Assembly: GCA_963663265.2 (NCBI GenBank)
Contig: CAXXXM010000002.1
Location: forward strand, 1,116,001 to 1,180,000
Direction of reading: 5' to 3'
Length of the DNA: 64,000 nucleotides
From: JAEXOD01 sp963663265
Lineage (GTDB): Bacteria; Bacteroidota; Ignavibacteria; Ignavibacteriales; Melioribacteraceae
Made by a program: the position numbers and the translations under genes. The notes beneath the pieces are model-generated. The model ran no database searches and had not been told where the DNA came from. It was given only the letters and a program-made list of their open reading frames with translations. Below are positions 17,911 through 27,684 of this stretch, piece by piece (position 1 is the first letter of the stretch; the number at the start of each line of letters is the position of its first letter).

Positions 17911-18864
17911 ATGAAAATTAAAAATAGAATAACTGATTTGTTTGATATTCAGTATCCTGTAATACAAGGTGGAATGGTTTGGGCATCGGGGTGGAAGCTG
18001 GCTTCTGCCGTTTCAAATAGTGGTGGATTAGGATTAATTGGTTCCGGCTCAATGAAACCAGAGCTTTTGATTGAACATATAAATAAATGCTGGCAAGCCA
18101 CCAACAAACCTTTTGGTGTAAACATTCCCCTTCTAAGGAAGGATTCAGATGAACTGATTAAAGCAGCACTTAATGCTGGTGTAAAAATTTTCTTTACTTC
18201 TGCAGGTCATCCCGGGAAATATATTGACATACTAAAAAGTAACAACGCAATAGTTGTTCATGTTGTTTCAAATTTAAAACAAGCTAAAAAAGCAGAAGAT
18301 GTTGGCTGCGATTCAGTTGTTTGCGAAGGAGTTGAAGCAGGAGGACACAACGGCAGCGATGAATTAACAACATTCTGTTTAATTCCCCATGTCGCCATGA
18401 ATATTAATATCCCTGTTATTGCAGCTGGTGGTATTGCAACAGGCTCCGGAATTTTAGCAGCACTTGCCTTAGGAGCTGAAGGGATTCAAATAGGAACATT
18501 ATTCGCAACATCAAAAGAGTCTTCTGCAAGCGAAAACTACAAACAAAAAATTATCGAAGCAAATGAAACTGATTCTACCTTATTATTTAGAAAAATTGGA
18601 TTAGTTAGAACATTAAAAAATGAGTTTACCAATTCAGTTAAAGATGCCGAAGATAATGGAGCAAACAACGATTTATTACGTGAGCTTTTAGCAACAAAAC
18701 GCGAGTTTAAAGGAATTTTTGAAGGCAACTTTAAAGAAGGCTTAATGGAAACAGGACAAGCACTTGGAGTTATTAACAACATTTACTCTACTCAAGAAAT
18801 CTTTAATAAACTAATTACTGAATATGATGACAGTCTGAATAAATTAAATAAAATGAGTCTCTAA
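17911..18864 (+). CDS. NMO / FabK-family FMN-dependent TIM-barrel oxidoreductase
   Basis: 317 residues. The family contains nitronate monooxygenases and the enoyl-ACP reductase FabK. Motifs: 'YPVIQGGMVWASG' (15-27, FMN site), 'SNSGGLGLIGSG', 'PFGVNIPL', 'VCEGVEAGGHNG' and 'IPVIAAGGIATGSGILAALALGAEGIQIGT', shortened here to its phosphate-binding core AAGGIATG. The 'EGVEAGGH' version of the loop is closer to FabK ('EGxEAGGHxG') than to typical class I nitronate monooxygenases ('QGxEAGGHRG'), so fatty-acid synthesis is a real possibility. GGGGAA lies about 10 bp before the ATG. Monocistronic; an imperfect AT-rich hairpin follows. Confidence 0.8.
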   Translation: MKIKNRITDLFDIQYPVIQGGMVWASGWKLASAVSNSGGLGLIGSGSMKPELLIEHINKCWQATNKPFGVNIPLLRKDSDELIKAALNAGVKIFFTSAGHPGKYIDILKSNNAIVVHVVSNLKQAKKAEDVGCDSVVCEGVEAGGHNGSDELTTFCLIPHVAMNINIPVIAAGGIATGSGILAALALGAEGIQIGTLFATSKESSASENYKQKIIEANETDSTLLFRKIGLVRTLKNEFTNSVKDAEDNGANNDLLRELLATKREFKGIFEGNFKEGLMETGQALGVINNIYSTQEIFNKLITEYDDSLNKLNKMSL

Positions 18865-18880
18865 AAAAATAAAATTTAAT

Positions 18881-18921
18881 AGTGCAAAAAAATATACTTT
18901 GAAAAATATATTTTTTACACT
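18881..18921 (+). terminator. Possible weak terminator hairpin after the NMO/FabK gene
   Basis: AGTGCAAAAAAATATA (18881-18896) pairs with TATATTTTTTACACT (18907-18921) with a one-base bulge and a G-T pair. The stem is nearly all A-T and has no separate T-run beyond its own T-rich arm, so termination strength is doubtful. Confidence 0.4.
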
Positions 18922-18963
18922 ATTTTAATAAGTTTGTGATTAACTGAAATGGAGTAAAAAAAA

Positions 18964-19785
18964 ATGAGCGAAGATTCAAGACCAAAGAAAGCATACAACA
19001 ATCTTGAGTTTCTAAACTCTCCTGAAGGCAGAACAATTAGAATTTTATCTGAATTCTATGAACCACAGGCACGCTTTAGAACCGAAAAAATTAAAGATAC
19101 TATTGTATTTTTTGGTTCAGCACGATTATTATCGGGAAAAGATGCCTTAGCAAACCTTGAAAAAGTGAAGGAAAGTGAAGATAAATCAAGTGAAGAATAC
19201 GCTTCAAAATTAAAAAAAGCAGAAAAATTAGTTGCAATGTCTCATTATTATGATGAAGCTGAAATATTGGCTGAAAGATTAACAAAATGGTCAGCAACTC
19301 TTCCTGGCAATGGCAAACGTTTAACTATTTGTAGTGGCGGCGGACCAGGTGTTATGGAAGCTGCAAACAAAGGGGCTTTTCAAGCAGGTGGAAAATCTAT
19401 TGGTTTAAATATAAGTATCCCTTTTGAACAATTTGTTAATACTTATGTACCATCTGAATTAGCTTTTGAGTTCCATTACTTTTTTATGCGTAAATTTTGG
19501 TTCATCTACTTAGCTAAAGCTTTAATAGTTTTCCCAGGCGGCTTTGGCACAATGGATGAAATGATGGAAATTTTAACATTAATTCAAACACACAAAGTTA
19601 AAAAACATATTAAAGTAATTATCTATGATTCAAATTATTGGAAAAAAGTAATTAATTTTGATGCTTTGGTTGAAGCAGGAATGGTAAGTCCAGAAGACTT
19701 AAATATTATTGAATTTTGCGATACTATTGATGAAGCATTTGAAAAAATTACTACAAGCTTTGAAGATAACTTTTTACATGAATAG
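18964..19785 (+). CDS. LOG-family nucleotide 5'-monophosphate phosphoribohydrolase (TIGR00730-type)
   Basis: 273 residues with a Rossmann-type LOG domain: 'IVFFGSAR' (47-54), 'SGGGPGVMEAANKGA' (124-138) and the catalytic 'PGGFGTMDE' (191-199). LOG proteins cleave nucleoside monophosphates to base and ribose-5-phosphate; the name 'lysine decarboxylase' in older annotation is wrong. It is longer than the roughly 190-residue core, with a charged helical insertion at 60-90. GGAG stands 9 bp before the ATG. Physiological substrate in bacteria is uncertain; purine/pyrimidine salvage or stress signalling are possibilities. Followed by a strong terminator. Confidence 0.87.
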   Translation: MSEDSRPKKAYNNLEFLNSPEGRTIRILSEFYEPQARFRTEKIKDTIVFFGSARLLSGKDALANLEKVKESEDKSSEEYASKLKKAEKLVAMSHYYDEAEILAERLTKWSATLPGNGKRLTICSGGGPGVMEAANKGAFQAGGKSIGLNISIPFEQFVNTYVPSELAFEFHYFFMRKFWFIYLAKALIVFPGGFGTMDEMMEILTLIQTHKVKKHIKVIIYDSNYWKKVINFDALVEAGMVSPEDLNIIEFCDTIDEAFEKITTSFEDNFLHE

Positions 19786-19804
19786 AATATTTTCATATAA
19801 CGAG

Positions 19805-19845
19805 AAAAGCTCATCCTTAAAAATAAAGATGAGCTTTTTTGTTTT
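19805..19845 (+). terminator. Rho-independent terminator between convergent genes
   Basis: Perfect 11-bp stem AAAAGCTCATC (19805-19815) / GATGAGCTTTT (19828-19838), continuing in T residues on the plus strand. It ends the LOG gene; the minus-strand gene ending at 19860 may use the same hairpin with a short T-run. Confidence 0.88.
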
Positions 19846-19859
19846 AAATAAGTTAATTA

Positions 19860-21209
19860 TTAATAAGTAAATCTAACTTTGTATTCCAATGTTACTTCAC
19901 TATCTGCTTTTACAGGTATTTTGAACAACGCAGTTGATGAATTCTTTTTTGTATAATCAAAATTTGAATAAATGATTTCCCAAAAGCTGCCAAGTGCTCT
20001 TTCTACATCAATATCAATATTCTCATTCTTTCTATTTTTTATTTTTATTTCCAGAGTCTGTTCATAAACTTTATTGGCTACTTTATCATTATCAGTTAGA
20101 GTTTCTTCCACAACAACATCAAAGGCTTCGCCAATTTTTAATTTTACGTTTTCTTTTTTTGCTGTATGGTCAATCATATCCTCACCGATAAATTCAATTG
20201 ACTCCCCATCACTTTTATAAACTCTAAATTTACCTTCAGGCATTGGTTTACCAAGTTCATTATCTTCTGTATTGGCAAATTCAACAATAACATCCACCTT
20301 TTTATCATAACCACCTTTATATAAAAATTTCTTTTGAACTTTCACTTCATTAGCTTCAAAAAGTGCCACCTGTTTGGTTTCGTTATTCATTAAGTCTGTC
20401 TTTCTATCTAATTTATAAATATGGTATTCAAAAAACTCTTTTTCTTGAAATTGGTTTACATTTTTTTTCATCATGGATTCATTACTAACACCAGAATACA
20501 ACCTAATACCGTCACCATAATTTTCTATCTTATTTACATCCCCAGCTACAAGTTTTAGTACAGCATTATTATAAGTAGCCCCCGAATTGTTCACAATACT
20601 CACCCATGAGTTTAAATCTAATTTTGTATCATTTTCGTTAAGCACGGCTACATATTCAGCACTCCACTTCATTCCACCGGTTTGGTAAGAAATCTCTACA
20701 TTTTGATTCCCCTCTGATTTAGAATCAATCTGCCAAACAAGTGTAGGTTTTGTTATTAATCCCTCTGGCAAGCTTTCAACCGCAAATCTATATTCCTCAA
20801 CATTGGGTAACATTGTTAGTCCGGAATTTTTATTTGCTAAAACGACTTGATTACCAAGTGAAGATAATAATTCCCCTTCAATCATGTTTCCGTTTTTATC
20901 AATAAGACTAATTTTTTTATTTATGTATTTCTGCAAAATCTTGTTTAGGTCTACTAAGTCATATTGATAGTTTTGTTCTAAAACATCTCCATTTAATTTA
21001 AAATGAACACTTGTAGGATCGATTAAAGACGCTACATCATCAATTTTTATTTCTGATAATCCCTTCTTAATATCCATCTCTCTTTTTTCTTTAATAACAC
21101 CAAGATTTGTATTATAAACTGTTACTGCAACTTCTTTTTTGCTATTATCTTGTGCAATAAGTAAAGAGATACTTATAAGCCACAAACTTACAATTTTTAA
21201 ATACTTCAT
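19860..21209 (-). CDS. DUF4139 domain-containing exported protein
   Basis: 449 residues. Signal peptide (about 1-19, 'LLIAQ'), then an all-beta region. The central part 'ISYQTGGMKWSAEYVAVL' followed by 'DLNSWVSIVNNSGATYNNAVLKLVAG' (shown as two pieces) is the hallmark of DUF4139, and the C-terminal 'VTLEYKVRFTY' is its last strand. The family is found in the periplasm or on the surface of Bacteroidota, Ignavibacteria and others with no assigned biochemical role. Single gene, divergent from the propeller gene at 21432; the 222-bp gap holds both promoters. Confidence 0.8.
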   Translation of the reverse strand: MKYLKIVSLWLISISLLIAQDNSKKEVAVTVYNTNLGVIKEKREMDIKKGLSEIKIDDVASLIDPTSVHFKLNGDVLEQNYQYDLVDLNKILQKYINKKISLIDKNGNMIEGELLSSLGNQVVLANKNSGLTMLPNVEEYRFAVESLPEGLITKPTLVWQIDSKSEGNQNVEISYQTGGMKWSAEYVAVLNENDTKLDLNSWVSIVNNSGATYNNAVLKLVAGDVNKIENYGDGIRLYSGVSNESMMKKNVNQFQEKEFFEYHIYKLDRKTDLMNNETKQVALFEANEVKVQKKFLYKGGYDKKVDVIVEFANTEDNELGKPMPEGKFRVYKSDGESIEFIGEDMIDHTAKKENVKLKIGEAFDVVVEETLTDNDKVANKVYEQTLEIKIKNRKNENIDIDVERALGSFWEIIYSNFDYTKKNSSTALFKIPVKADSEVTLEYKVRFTY

Positions 21210-21431
21210 ATCCTCACCTTTTTCTTATTAGTTGTTGCTTTTACATTTGAAATTCTTTTTTTGTTCTATTTATTTAAATATACAATCAAAACTGACAAAT
21301 TTCACTTGTATTTCTCTTTTTTTTATCAAAATGCAAAAAATATTACCCCAAACATTTGTTTTTCAATAATTCCGTTATTATATTAGATATAGTTTGAGAA
21401 TTGGACAAGCATTTTTTTAGGAGAAGATGCA

Positions 21432-23291
21432 ATGAGATGGTTTTTGGTTTTATTTGTTTTTGTTTTTCAATTTAATTTATTTTCTCAGAATTCGTTTCTG
21501 ACGAACTTTTCGTGCACTACCCAAATTAATTGTATAACCTCTGATGATAATTTTTTATGGGCTGGAACTTTAGGTGGTCTTATCAAGATGAATCTCCAAA
21601 CCGGAGAAACTTTCACTTATACTACTGTTAATTCTAAACTTCAAAGCAATTCTATTATTTCTATTCAAAAAGATTATGACGGCAATATTTGGATAGGCAC
21701 AACCGATAGAGGATTAATTTTATTCAACGGGACTGATTTTTTTTCGTATAATATTGAAAATTCAGATATCCCCGGAAATAGAGTTTATGCTATTTATATT
21801 TGTGCTGACGGAAGTGGTTATATTGGTACTCAAAAAGGATTGGCTTCATTTAATGTTCCTCAAAAAAACTCCTCCAATATAAATTTTGTAAAAGACTTAA
21901 CTATTGGTACCAATCCAGTTTTATGTATTAACTTTGATAAAGATAACTTTTTGTATGTTGGAATTTCTAACAAAGGAGTTTACAAAAAGACAGAAAGAAA
22001 TTGGGAGAAATTATACAAAAAATACCCTGAATTAATTAAATCTACTGTTACTGCAATAAGTTTTGACAGTAATAACAATGCTTATTTTTCTGTTAGAAAT
22101 AAGGGTATATTTGAAATTACACAAACTACTCATCAATTATTTGATGTAAAAAATTCCGGTCTCCCAACAAACGAAATTAATTCAATTTTAATTGATAAAA
22201 ACGATGTTATTTGGTTTGGGAGTTATGAAGGTTTAATTAAATACAATAAAAAAGAAGTTGGTAATCAATGGACGGTTTATAACTATAAAAATACTGAACT
22301 CCCTATCCATCTAATATTCAGCTTATATGCCTTAAACGATTCATTACTTTTTATAGGCACACAAGATGGTCTGATTAAATTTGAAGAAACTGCTCTTTCC
22401 CCTATAATTTCAAAAATTAATTCAATTAAGCAAACTCTGCCAATCAATGATTTATTATGTATTACAATTGACAAAGATAATATAAAATGGATTGGGACTA
22501 ACGTTGGTTTAGTGAAAAACGAAGGGGATAATTGGACTAACTATAATACTGCTAATTCTAAAATTCCTAATAATAGAATTACTTCAATAGCCGTTGATAA
22601 AAGCAATAACAAATGGATTGGCACTTGCGGTGGCGGCATTGTTAAACTAACCTCAGATGGAGAGTTTGAAGTTTTTGATAAAAACAACTCACCATTAAAA
22701 TCAAATTTTATTTTATCACTTTATGTCGACAAACATAATTCGCTTTACATTGGAACCAACAATGGTTTGGCAATTTTAAATAAAAACAATTGGAGTATTA
22801 TTGATTCTTCCGACACTAATTTAGTTGACCGTTTTATTTTTTCTATTGCTCAAGATAATGACGGGGCTATTTGGCTTGGACAAAACACAGGCTTAGTAAA
22901 AATGTTCAACGGCTATTTTTCGAAATACATTTTCAAAAATTTAGACCTAAAGTTAAGTCCTGTTAAAGCTATTGAAATTGATTCATTTGGCAATAAATGG
23001 TTAGGCACAAATACCACAGGGTTAGTTAAATTTGATAATAATAATTGGACTATTTATAATCAATCAAACTCCGGGCTTCCAAACAACTCAATTCAAGATG
23101 TTCTTATTGATAAAAATGGGTCTATTTGGATTGCTACTGATTTGCAAGGGGTTGCTGTTTTAGACAACCAAAACTGGGCAGTATTTAATAGAGCAAATTC
23201 TAATATTCCTTCAAATATTATAACGTCAATTGCTGTTGATAATCAAAATAACAAGTGGTTCACTTCCTGGTTTGGAGGATTAATTAGATAA
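21432..23291 (+). CDS. Secreted two-component-regulator-propeller (Reg_prop) repeat protein
   Basis: 619 residues: signal peptide (about 1-18, 'NLFSQ') and then a chain of roughly 40-residue beta-propeller repeats with the Reg_prop signature 'xxWIGTxxGLxxx' (examples: 'NIWIGTTDRGLILF', 'VIWFGSYEGLIKY', 'IKWIGTNVGLVK', 'NKWLGTNTTGLVKF', 'SIWIATDLQGVAVL'). The repeats run to the very end, where the last blade stops at 'NKWFTSWFGGLIR'. In hybrid two-component sensors these propellers bind ligand, but this protein has no transmembrane, kinase or DNA-binding part and no obvious sorting domain. AGGAG sits 8 bp before the ATG. It may be a stand-alone surface binding protein. Confidence 0.8.
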   Translation: MRWFLVLFVFVFQFNLFSQNSFLTNFSCTTQINCITSDDNFLWAGTLGGLIKMNLQTGETFTYTTVNSKLQSNSIISIQKDYDGNIWIGTTDRGLILFNGTDFFSYNIENSDIPGNRVYAIYICADGSGYIGTQKGLASFNVPQKNSSNINFVKDLTIGTNPVLCINFDKDNFLYVGISNKGVYKKTERNWEKLYKKYPELIKSTVTAISFDSNNNAYFSVRNKGIFEITQTTHQLFDVKNSGLPTNEINSILIDKNDVIWFGSYEGLIKYNKKEVGNQWTVYNYKNTELPIHLIFSLYALNDSLLFIGTQDGLIKFEETALSPIISKINSIKQTLPINDLLCITIDKDNIKWIGTNVGLVKNEGDNWTNYNTANSKIPNNRITSIAVDKSNNKWIGTCGGGIVKLTSDGEFEVFDKNNSPLKSNFILSLYVDKHNSLYIGTNNGLAILNKNNWSIIDSSDTNLVDRFIFSIAQDNDGAIWLGQNTGLVKMFNGYFSKYIFKNLDLKLSPVKAIEIDSFGNKWLGTNTTGLVKFDNNNWTIYNQSNSGLPNNSIQDVLIDKNGSIWIATDLQGVAVLDNQNWAVFNRANSNIPSNIITSIAVDNQNNKWFTSWFGGLIR

Positions 23292-23381
23292 TTTTTTCTT
23301 TTTTAATTATTATTTAAATCTATCTTTGAATTATCGGCTAAATATTCTAATTTATTGTTGTTGAATAAATGGAATATTTAG

Positions 23382-24797
23382 ATGGAATCAATTAAAAAAA
23401 ATAGAATATTAAGTGTTGATGCATTACGTGGAATTTCAATCTTACTAATGTTCCTTTCGGGACAAGTTCCTTTTTATAAGAACACATTACCAAGTTGGAT
23501 GTACCATGCACAAATCCCTCCTCCTCTTCATCAATTTAATCCTAATTTGCCGGGAATTACTTGGGTGGACTTAGTTTTTCCATTCTTTCTATTTACAATG
23601 GGTATAGCTATTCCTTTATCTTTAAACAATAAAATCAGCCAACAAAATTCAATTATCAAACTTTTGTTTCATTCATTTACACGTTATTTAGGATTAATTT
23701 ATTTTGCTATTTTTATTCAGCACATAAAACCATATGCACTTAGCAGCGAACCAAACATTTTAATATGGGGATTATCTTTATTTGGTTTTTTATTACTTTT
23801 CCCCATTTTTGGAATTTTTCCAGTAAATACTTCTAAAAATATTCAACTAATAATTAAGTTTATAGGGATTGGATTCGGGATACTCTTTTTAATTCTCTTA
23901 AATAGTCTTGTTGGATTAAATCTTTCCTTAAATAAAAGCGATATTATAATTATTGTTTTAGCCAACGTTTCCTTTTTTGGCTCAATTTTATGGCTTTTCA
24001 GCCGTAATAATTTTTTAATAAAATTAGGAATACTTGGATTCCTTTTAGCTTTTAGATTATCACATACTGAAATTGGCTGGGTTAGCCAAATCTGGAATTA
24101 TTCGCCTATTCCATGGGCTTATACATTTTATTATTTACAGTATTTATTTGTTGTAATTCCGGGTATTATTATTGGTGATTTGATTTTATCATACAATAAA
24201 AACAAACCTGAAGTTAACAACTTTGAAAACAACAAATTATTAATTGCCATTTCTACCTTAATGGTAATAATATTACCATTAAGTTTAATTTGTTTAAAAG
24301 CCCGTTTTAATGTTACTCTTGTTATAATTTTTGTAATTTGGGTATTTATTGTTTATAGAGTAATCAATAAAATTAATTCAAATTTTGGTTCATTTATAAA
24401 AACAGTTATTTATTATGGAATATATTTTTATACTCTTGGTTTATTATTTGAGCCATACGAAGGGGGCATTAAAAAAGACCATCCTACTTTAAGTTATTAT
24501 TTTATTACTGCAGGGATTTCAATATTTTCATTAGTTGCATTAACTATTATTATTGATTACTTTAAACAAAAGAAATCTTTAGATCTGTTTATAAAAAACG
24601 GTCAAAATCCTTTAATTGCTTATGCCGGAATAACAAATTTACTTCCACCGCTATTAGGAATTACAGGGGTTGATTATATATTAAATTTGATGGTTATTAA
24701 TCCTTGGTTTGGTTTACTAAAAGGATTAACAATTACACTTTTACTTGGATTTATTGTTTTGTATTTTACTAAATTAAAAATTTATTTAAGAACCTAA
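23382..24797 (+). CDS. DUF5009 / HGSNAT-like multi-spanning membrane acyltransferase-family protein
   Basis: 471 residues with about 10-11 hydrophobic helices. The N-terminus 'RILSVDALRGISILLMF' and 'ITWVDLVFPFFLFTMGIAIP' are the signature of the DUF5009/DUF1624 group, relatives of heparan-alpha-glucosaminide N-acetyltransferase and of NagX, which are believed to transfer acetyl groups across the membrane to sugars. In these proteins the 'SxDxxRG' start is strongly conserved; here it reads SVDALRG. The specific sugar acceptor is unknown. It lies 90 bp after the propeller gene and 20 bp before the DUF1015 gene. Confidence 0.8.
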   Translation: MESIKKNRILSVDALRGISILLMFLSGQVPFYKNTLPSWMYHAQIPPPLHQFNPNLPGITWVDLVFPFFLFTMGIAIPLSLNNKISQQNSIIKLLFHSFTRYLGLIYFAIFIQHIKPYALSSEPNILIWGLSLFGFLLLFPIFGIFPVNTSKNIQLIIKFIGIGFGILFLILLNSLVGLNLSLNKSDIIIIVLANVSFFGSILWLFSRNNFLIKLGILGFLLAFRLSHTEIGWVSQIWNYSPIPWAYTFYYLQYLFVVIPGIIIGDLILSYNKNKPEVNNFENNKLLIAISTLMVIILPLSLICLKARFNVTLVIIFVIWVFIVYRVINKINSNFGSFIKTVIYYGIYFYTLGLLFEPYEGGIKKDHPTLSYYFITAGISIFSLVALTIIIDYFKQKKSLDLFIKNGQNPLIAYAGITNLLPPLLGITGVDYILNLMVINPWFGLLKGLTITLLLGFIVLYFTKLKIYLRT

Positions 24798-24817
24798 TTG
24801 TTTAAATAGGAGTTTAT

Positions 24818-26050
24818 ATGGCAATAATTAGACCATTTAGAGCAGTTCGCCCTGTTAAAGAAGTTGCTCATTTAGTTGCAAGCGTACCTTATGATGTTGT
24901 TAACAAAGAAGAGTCTGCTGAACTTGCAAAGGGAAATCCAATCAGTTTTTTACGTGTAACACGTTCTGAAATAGAAATTGATTCTAAGGTTAATGCCTAT
25001 TCACACGAAGTATACAAAAAAGCTAAAGAAAACTACATCCGATTAAAAACTGAGGCTCCTTTAATTAGCGAAGACAAACCTTGTTTATATATTTATAAAC
25101 TTATTATGGATGAACAAGAACAGGTTGGTATTGCTGCAACATTTTCTGTTGAAGATTACAATAATGATGTTATAAAAAAACATGAGAAAACAAGAAAAGA
25201 AAAAGAAGATGACAGAACTAACCATATTGTTACAACCGAAGCTCAGACCGGTGCCGTTTTTTTAACTTATAAGGATGTTGAAAAAGTCAATTCTGTTGTT
25301 ACCAAAACTATGGCTGAAAATTATCCTCTTTACAGTTTTCAAGCACCCGATGGAATTAAACATATTGTGTGGATACTTCCTGATAAATACGAGGAAACTG
25401 TTATAAAAGAGATTGCAAAAGTTAAGAATCTTTACATTGCCGATGGTCATCATAGAGCTGCCAGTGCTTCACGTGCCAAAAAAGTAAAACAAGAACAAAA
25501 TCCTCATCATTCCGGCAATGAAGAATACAACTATTTCTTTGCTGTTCTTTTCCCTGCTAACCAATTAAAAATATTAGCCTACAATAGAGTTGTACACGAT
25601 TTAAAACAAAGTCCTGAAGAATTTTTAAATAATGTTAATATTAATTTTAATATCGAAAAAACTGATAATCCTAATCCTCCAAAAGCAAAAACCGTTGCTA
25701 TGTATTTTGAAAACCAGTGGTATTTATTAACACCTAATGATAATGTTAAAAAAGCAGATAATTACGGAGATAATTTAGATGTAAGTATCTTACAAAATTA
25801 TTTATTAGATCCAGTTTTTGGAATTAAAGACCCGCGTACCGATCACAACGTTGATTTTATTGGTGGTATTAGAGGAACAGCAGAATTAGAGAAACTTGTT
25901 AATAGTGGAAAAGCTGCCGTTGCATTTTCTATGTATCCTATTGCTATACAAAGTCTAATCGATATTTCCGATGCTGGAGAAATTATGCCTCCTAAATCCA
26001 CATGGTTTGAACCAAAATTAAGAGACGGCTTATTAGTTCACGAAATTTAA
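24818..26050 (+). CDS. DUF1015 family protein
   Basis: 410 residues covering a full DUF1015 domain: 'IRPFRAVRPV' at the start, 'ASVPYDVVNKEES', 'NPISFLRVTRSE', 'HEKTRKEKEDDR', 'YIADGHHRAASASR' (about 208-221) and 'DPRTDHNVDFIGG'. The conserved His/Arg-rich 'DGHHR' points to a binding or catalytic site, but no activity is established; in many Bacteroidota and Clostridia the gene neighbours serine biosynthesis, which is not seen here. AGGAG is 7 bp before the ATG. A strong terminator follows at once. Confidence 0.85.
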   Translation: MAIIRPFRAVRPVKEVAHLVASVPYDVVNKEESAELAKGNPISFLRVTRSEIEIDSKVNAYSHEVYKKAKENYIRLKTEAPLISEDKPCLYIYKLIMDEQEQVGIAATFSVEDYNNDVIKKHEKTRKEKEDDRTNHIVTTEAQTGAVFLTYKDVEKVNSVVTKTMAENYPLYSFQAPDGIKHIVWILPDKYEETVIKEIAKVKNLYIADGHHRAASASRAKKVKQEQNPHHSGNEEYNYFFAVLFPANQLKILAYNRVVHDLKQSPEEFLNNVNINFNIEKTDNPNPPKAKTVAMYFENQWYLLTPNDNVKKADNYGDNLDVSILQNYLLDPVFGIKDPRTDHNVDFIGGIRGTAELEKLVNSGKAAVAFSMYPIAIQSLIDISDAGEIMPPKSTWFEPKLRDGLLVHEI

Positions 26051-26060
26051 ATTTATCCTA

Positions 26061-26086
26061 ACCTGCTCTTTTGGAGCAGGTTTTTT
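26061..26086 (+). terminator. Rho-independent terminator after the DUF1015 gene
   Basis: Stem ACCTGCTC (26061-26068) / GAGCAGGT (26074-26081) with a 5-nt loop and a T-run to 26086. Only six bases separate the T-run from the ATG of the next gene (26093). Confidence 0.9.
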
Positions 26087-26092
26087 AATTAT

Positions 26093-27682
26093 ATGAAAAA
26101 AATTATACTACTATTTTTATTCTCTTTTATTTCCTTATATTCCCAAATTCAAGTTGGTGATGTAAAACAATTTTGGTCGGTTACATATATTGATTGGGAT
26201 TCCAACACACCACAACGTTCGTTTAATGCAACATGCAAAAAAGTATCCGATCATTGTTACCTTTTCATTGAAAATAGTGCAACATTCCAACCTTCGCAGC
26301 AAGCCATTGATGATGTTGTTGCAAAGTTTGAAAATACTTTTGTACCACTTCAAACAAACTTATATGGTCCTATTCCCGACACTTTGGATAACGATCCAAG
26401 AGTTTATTTAATTGGGGTTACAAATGAATGGTGGGGAGGTTATTTTGACCCGGGACAGCAGTTACCCGATAGCATGGTTTTTAACCGATGGGGAAAGCAT
26501 AGTTCTGAAAAAGAAATTATCTTTTTTGATGCCAGATACTTAAATGATAGTTATGTTTACGAAGTTATAAGTCATGAGTTCGGACATTTATTACATTGGG
26601 GACAAGACCACTCTCCCGAGCCAATAAACAATCCAACTATATATTGGGAAGATGCATGGATTGACGAACAGTTTTCTACGTTTTCACCCATTTTAACTTT
26701 AGAAGGTCTTGAAAACAACGACATTTATGATTATGCATTTTTCACCACAAATCCTAATAAGTCCTTAATCTATTTTAGCGATTATAATCAAGTTAAATTG
26801 TTTATGTTATTTATGTATGAACATTTTGGCGATACTTCATATATTAAAACTTTAATTAAAGAACAAGCTAATGGAATTTTAGGCATCAATAAAACCCTTA
26901 ATAAACTTGGGTATTCAAAAAACTTTAAAGATGTTTTTAATCATTGGGTTATTGCTAATTATTTAGATGATCTAAATTTTATGGACGGTAAATATGGTTA
27001 TAAACATTATAATTTTGGACAAGCTCAAGTATCTGCTGCTTACACTTCGTACCCAATAAATAAAAAAAACACCTCGCTCGTTTCTTTTGGAGCCAGATAC
27101 TTTAAGTTTTCTGCTTCTTCTGCAAAACCGGTTACATTTAAATTTGATGGTGCCGATAATAGTTTATTCCGTATTTCTCTAATTCTAAAAAACAATTCAA
27201 GTATCGTTAATGTTATTGATGTTCCACTCGATTCATTGCAGTATGGCACTTTTTACGCCGAAAAATTTGGTGTTGATTATAATACAATTATTATGGCTGC
27301 AATGAATGTTGATTCATTACTTGCCGAAAACCAGACTGCGGGTTTTTCATACGAAGTTATTGATGGAATTAATTCGGTTGAAGATATTTCTGTTAACCCA
27401 AATCGATTTTCAATTTCCGAGTGTTATCCTAACCCATTTAACCCAAGTACATCCCTTAATTATTCTTTATTTGAAGATGGATATATTACCGCCGAAGTTT
27501 TTAATTCAATTGGACAAAAAGTATTCATATTGTTTAATGGCTTTGTAACTTCAGGTGCTCACTCAATTAAATGGGATGCTGAAAATTTTGCTTCTGGAAT
27601 TTATTTTATCAAATTAAATTTTATACCAAATAATTCAACTGAAAACTTTAATTCAATTAAAAAGGCTATACTTACCAAATAA
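26093..27682 (+). CDS. Secreted zinc metallopeptidase-like protein with T9SS sorting domain
   Basis: 529 residues. Signal peptide (about 1-18), a metalloprotease domain with 'VISHEFGHLLHWG' (HExxH at 161-165) and a downstream acidic 'WEDAWIDEQFS' that probably supplies the third zinc ligand, then a linker and a C-terminal T9SS type A domain (about 445-529) with 'SECYPNPFNPSTSLNYSL' and 'GIYFIKLNF'. The arrangement resembles M30/M6-like secreted proteases, but the exact peptidase family is not certain. It should be exported through T9SS. There is no ribosome binding site: the ATG directly follows a terminator hairpin. The GSCFA gene starts 2 bp after its stop. Confidence 0.82.
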   Translation: MKKIILLFLFSFISLYSQIQVGDVKQFWSVTYIDWDSNTPQRSFNATCKKVSDHCYLFIENSATFQPSQQAIDDVVAKFENTFVPLQTNLYGPIPDTLDNDPRVYLIGVTNEWWGGYFDPGQQLPDSMVFNRWGKHSSEKEIIFFDARYLNDSYVYEVISHEFGHLLHWGQDHSPEPINNPTIYWEDAWIDEQFSTFSPILTLEGLENNDIYDYAFFTTNPNKSLIYFSDYNQVKLFMLFMYEHFGDTSYIKTLIKEQANGILGINKTLNKLGYSKNFKDVFNHWVIANYLDDLNFMDGKYGYKHYNFGQAQVSAAYTSYPINKKNTSLVSFGARYFKFSASSAKPVTFKFDGADNSLFRISLILKNNSSIVNVIDVPLDSLQYGTFYAEKFGVDYNTIIMAAMNVDSLLAENQTAGFSYEVIDGINSVEDISVNPNRFSISECYPNPFNPSTSLNYSLFEDGYITAEVFNSIGQKVFILFNGFVTSGAHSIKWDAENFASGIYFIKLNFIPNNSTENFNSIKKAILTK

Positions 27683-27684
27683 TT

